Positions 38,381-38,398 of a stretch of 38,398 nucleotides of DNA are shown in pieces. A program made the translations under genes and the position numbers. How positions within the stretch are numbered: the stretch's first letter is position 1; each line of letters begins with the position of its first letter. The notes beneath the pieces are model-generated. The model had not been told where the DNA came from, ran no database searches, and saw only the letters and a program-made list of their open reading frames with translations. Source of the DNA: Rikenellaceae bacterium (GTDB lineage: Bacteria > Bacteroidota > Bacteroidia > Bacteroidales > Rikenellaceae). The stretch covers positions 1-38,398 of the forward strand of contig JAGBFQ010000036.1 in assembly GCA_017936385.1 (NCBI GenBank), given 5' to 3'.

Positions 38381-38398
38381 GCTCTCGCCCAAACCTGA

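Larger units (their letters stand above)
37276..38398. other. Repeat-rich region without a convincing gene
   Basis: The last 1.1 kb holds no frame that looks like a protein. It contains hairpins after rseP, two inverted cloverleaf elements (37404-37536 and 38245-38380), 27-bp and 16-bp inverted repeats, a long central hairpin (37813-37921) and several CCGCGG-centred sequences. The elements are nested roughly symmetrically around 37900. The layout suggests a compound repeat island or remains of a small mobile unit. Confidence 0.75.

Overview
The window looks like a chromosomal segment of a gut-type Bacteroidales bacterium, most likely close to Alistipes/Rikenellaceae. The evidence is: BACON-domain surface lipoproteins, a PUR-alpha-like DUF3276 protein, a GH32 enzyme with the extra N-terminal domain seen in Bacteroides, and many promoters of the Bacteroidetes form TTTG-N19-21-TAnnTTTG instead of -35/-10 boxes. 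The family-level placement is inference.

Layout. Bases 1-404 hold no intact gene: an apparent fragment of an integrase N-terminus on the minus strand and a 165-bp multi-branched inverted repeat. Next come yebC (-), a Sua5/YrdC tRNA-modification enzyme and a hotdog thioesterase (+). An SGNH hydrolase and a 1113-aa BACON/leucine-rich-repeat lipoprotein form a minus-strand operon (2360-6347). A beta-eliminating lyase of the tryptophanase/tyrosine phenol-lyase family (6506-7954) has its own promoter, long leader and terminator. A small lipoprotein (+), then a GH32 fructanase and a DUF554 membrane protein (-), lead to a metal-efflux operon at 11819-17940 (+): a Cys/His-rich exported protein, a His-rich periplasmic adaptor, a CusA/CzcA-type RND pump and a TolC-type outer-membrane factor.

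From 18000 to 23148 is mostly housekeeping: SDR oxidoreductase, outer-membrane beta-barrel and gamma-carbonic anhydrase (one minus operon), rpsF-rpsR-rplI, adk, and divergent thiL. From 23262 to 28350 (-) lie a DUF3276 protein, a C-terminal processing protease, hisS and ettA. CapA and a GH2-like protein that lacks its catalytic residues form a further minus operon. A stand-alone HsdR-N nuclease-like protein (+) overlaps galM (-) tail to tail; galM overlaps a sugar nucleotidyltransferase. A plus operon then carries a degenerate LytM protein, dxr and rseP.

The last 1.1 kb (37276-38398) has no convincing gene but is packed with inverted repeats. Two ~135-nt elements in opposite orientation each fold into a four-stem cloverleaf. 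Between the two copies the stem sequences have changed while base pairing is kept, and a 25-bp core is unchanged. This is the best candidate here for an undescribed structured RNA or small mobile element.
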